Origin: Bacillota bacterium
GTDB lineage: Bacteria; Bacillota; Clostridia; Christensenellales; CAG-138
Assembly: GCA_023458615.1 (NCBI GenBank)
Contig: JAEWYV010000111.1
Coordinates: forward strand, 1-5,260
DNA length: 5,260 nt
Reading direction: 5' to 3'
Of the stretch, positions 4,624-5,260 are shown in pieces. Each line of letters opens with the position of its first letter. Positions within the stretch are counted from its first letter, which is position 1. A program made the position numbers and the translations under genes. The notes beneath the pieces are model-generated. The model saw nothing but the letters and a program-made list of their open reading frames with translations. It had not been told where the DNA came from and made no database searches.

Positions 4624-5260
4624 ATGGCGGAAGTACATGATATTTTGCGGGCCGCTATCGATCGCGGCGGGTCGGATGTTTTTATTATCCCCGGCTCTTG
4701 TGTGCGGCTCAAGGTCAACGGCGAGGTGCAGAGCCTGCTGGATACGGTGCTCAAGCCGGACGATACAAAGCGGCTCATCAACCAGGTTTACGAACTAGAT
4801 GCTCGCCCGATCGAGCATCTAATGGAGCAGGGGGACGACGATTTTTCCTTCTCCATCAGCGGCGTTGGCAGATTTCGCTGCAATGCCTATCAACAGCGCA
4901 ACTCGCTTGCAATGGTGCTGCGCGTGGTTTCCCTCGCGCTGCCCAACCCGGAGAAGATGCATATTCCCGATGCGATCTTGAAACTCGCAGATATCAAAAA
5001 AGGGCTCGTGCTGGTCACAGGCCCTGCGGCGAGCGGAAAATCGACCACGCTGGCCTGCATCATAGACCGCATCAACACCAACCGACGCGGACACATCATC
5101 ACCATTGAGGATCCGATTGAGTTCATTCACTCGCATAAGGCGAGTGTACTCTCCCAGCGGGAGGTTGAACACGATACCGTGAGCTACCGAACCGCCCTGC
5201 GCGCGGCTCTCAGGCAATCGCCGGATGTGATCCTGCTCGGTGAAATGCGGGATTTGGAGA
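4624..5260 (+). CDS. pilT: PilT-family type IV pilus/secretion ATPase (3' end outside window)
   Basis: Hexameric cytoplasmic ATPase of the PilT/GspE superfamily; 212 residues are visible of the ~350 usual for PilT. The N-terminal PAS-like domain spans ~1-100 (GSDVFII at 16-22, then RFRCNAYQQRNSLAMVLRVV at 83-102). The C-terminal RecA-like domain contains the Walker A loop GPAASGKST (133-141), the Asp box TIEDPIEF (160-167), the QRE segment (178-180) and the Walker B/GE motif with MRDLE (201-212). The short N-terminal domain and the order of these motifs fit PilT (retraction type) rather than PilB/GspE, which have a longer N-terminus and a zinc-binding CM segment. The AIRNRE motif that would confirm PilT lies beyond the edge. 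The start ATG 4624 is 2 bases after the previous stop, with a G-rich AGGGGGG (4611-4617) as ribosome site. It probably powers filament dynamics through the GspF platform; a dual-role ATPase is possible because no PilB is visible. Confidence 0.9.
   Translation, partial: MAEVHDILRAAIDRGGSDVFIIPGSCVRLKVNGEVQSLLDTVLKPDDTKRLINQVYELDARPIEHLMEQGDDDFSFSISGVGRFRCNAYQQRNSLAMVLRVVSLALPNPEKMHIPDAILKLADIKKGLVLVTGPAASGKSTTLACIIDRINTNRRGHIITIEDPIEFIHSHKASVLSQREVEHDTVSYRTALRAALRQSPDVILLGEMRDLE
4796..4821 (+). repeat. Perfect 10-bp hairpin inside the ATPase gene
   Basis: TAGATGCTCG (4796-4805) and CGAGCATCTA (4812-4821) are exact inverted complements around a 6-base loop. The hairpin lies within codons ~58-66 of the pilT-like gene. 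No T-tract follows, so it is not an intrinsic terminator. It may be a chance structure, an mRNA pause or processing site, or a palindromic protein-binding site. Confidence 0.55.

Noticed and set aside
4698..5217. Two overlapping open frames, one per strand, within the ATPase gene
   Set aside because: The true frame holds Walker A, Asp box and Walker B motifs; the others have low-complexity, Arg/His-rich translations typical of shadow frames in GC-rich DNA.

Overview
The window looks like a chromosomal segment from a moderately GC-rich member of the Bacillota, most plausibly class Clostridia. This is inferred from three things: a surface protein ending in an InlB/Flg_new-type repeat plus a three-helix membrane tail, a Clostridia-type transglutaminase lipoprotein, and a DUF4860-like gene inside a type IV pilus-like operon. 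Strong AAGGAGG-type ribosome sites fit the same group. No rRNA, tRNA, CRISPR array or mobile element is visible, and every convincing gene is on the + strand.

Layout. Positions 1-491 hold the 3' end of a large surface-protein gene, closed by a strong intrinsic terminator at 520-558. An AT-richer gap of about 300 bases (492-787) follows. It carries a 13-bp direct repeat (640-652 and 677-689), a small AACAA/TTGTT palindrome and a promoter with a perfect TATAAT. That promoter would start transcription almost exactly on the ATG of the next gene, a secreted transglutaminase-like lipoprotein (788-1696). A GspF/PilC-type inner-membrane platform protein follows (1781-2836). A second, near-consensus promoter (2888-2915) then drives a tightly packed operon: a 109-residue single-helix protein (2963-3292), a DUF4860-like protein (3289-3789), two more small single-helix pilin-like proteins (3786-4208 and 4205-4621), and a PilT-family ATPase that runs off the right edge (4624-5260).

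How the genes fit together. A GspF platform protein, a PilT-type hexameric ATPase and a run of short proteins with one N-terminal hydrophobic helix and a small extracytoplasmic domain form the minimal parts list of a type IV filament or type II secretion-like machine. The small proteins overlap by ATGA junctions and each has its own Shine-Dalgarno site, which points to translational coupling and joint assembly. None has the canonical prepilin signal (Gly cleavage site with Glu at +5), so this is a divergent pilus-like system. No assembly ATPase (PilB/GspE), canonical major pilin or prepilin peptidase is visible in the window. The transglutaminase lipoprotein upstream may act on the cell surface or on the filament, but only adjacency supports that link.
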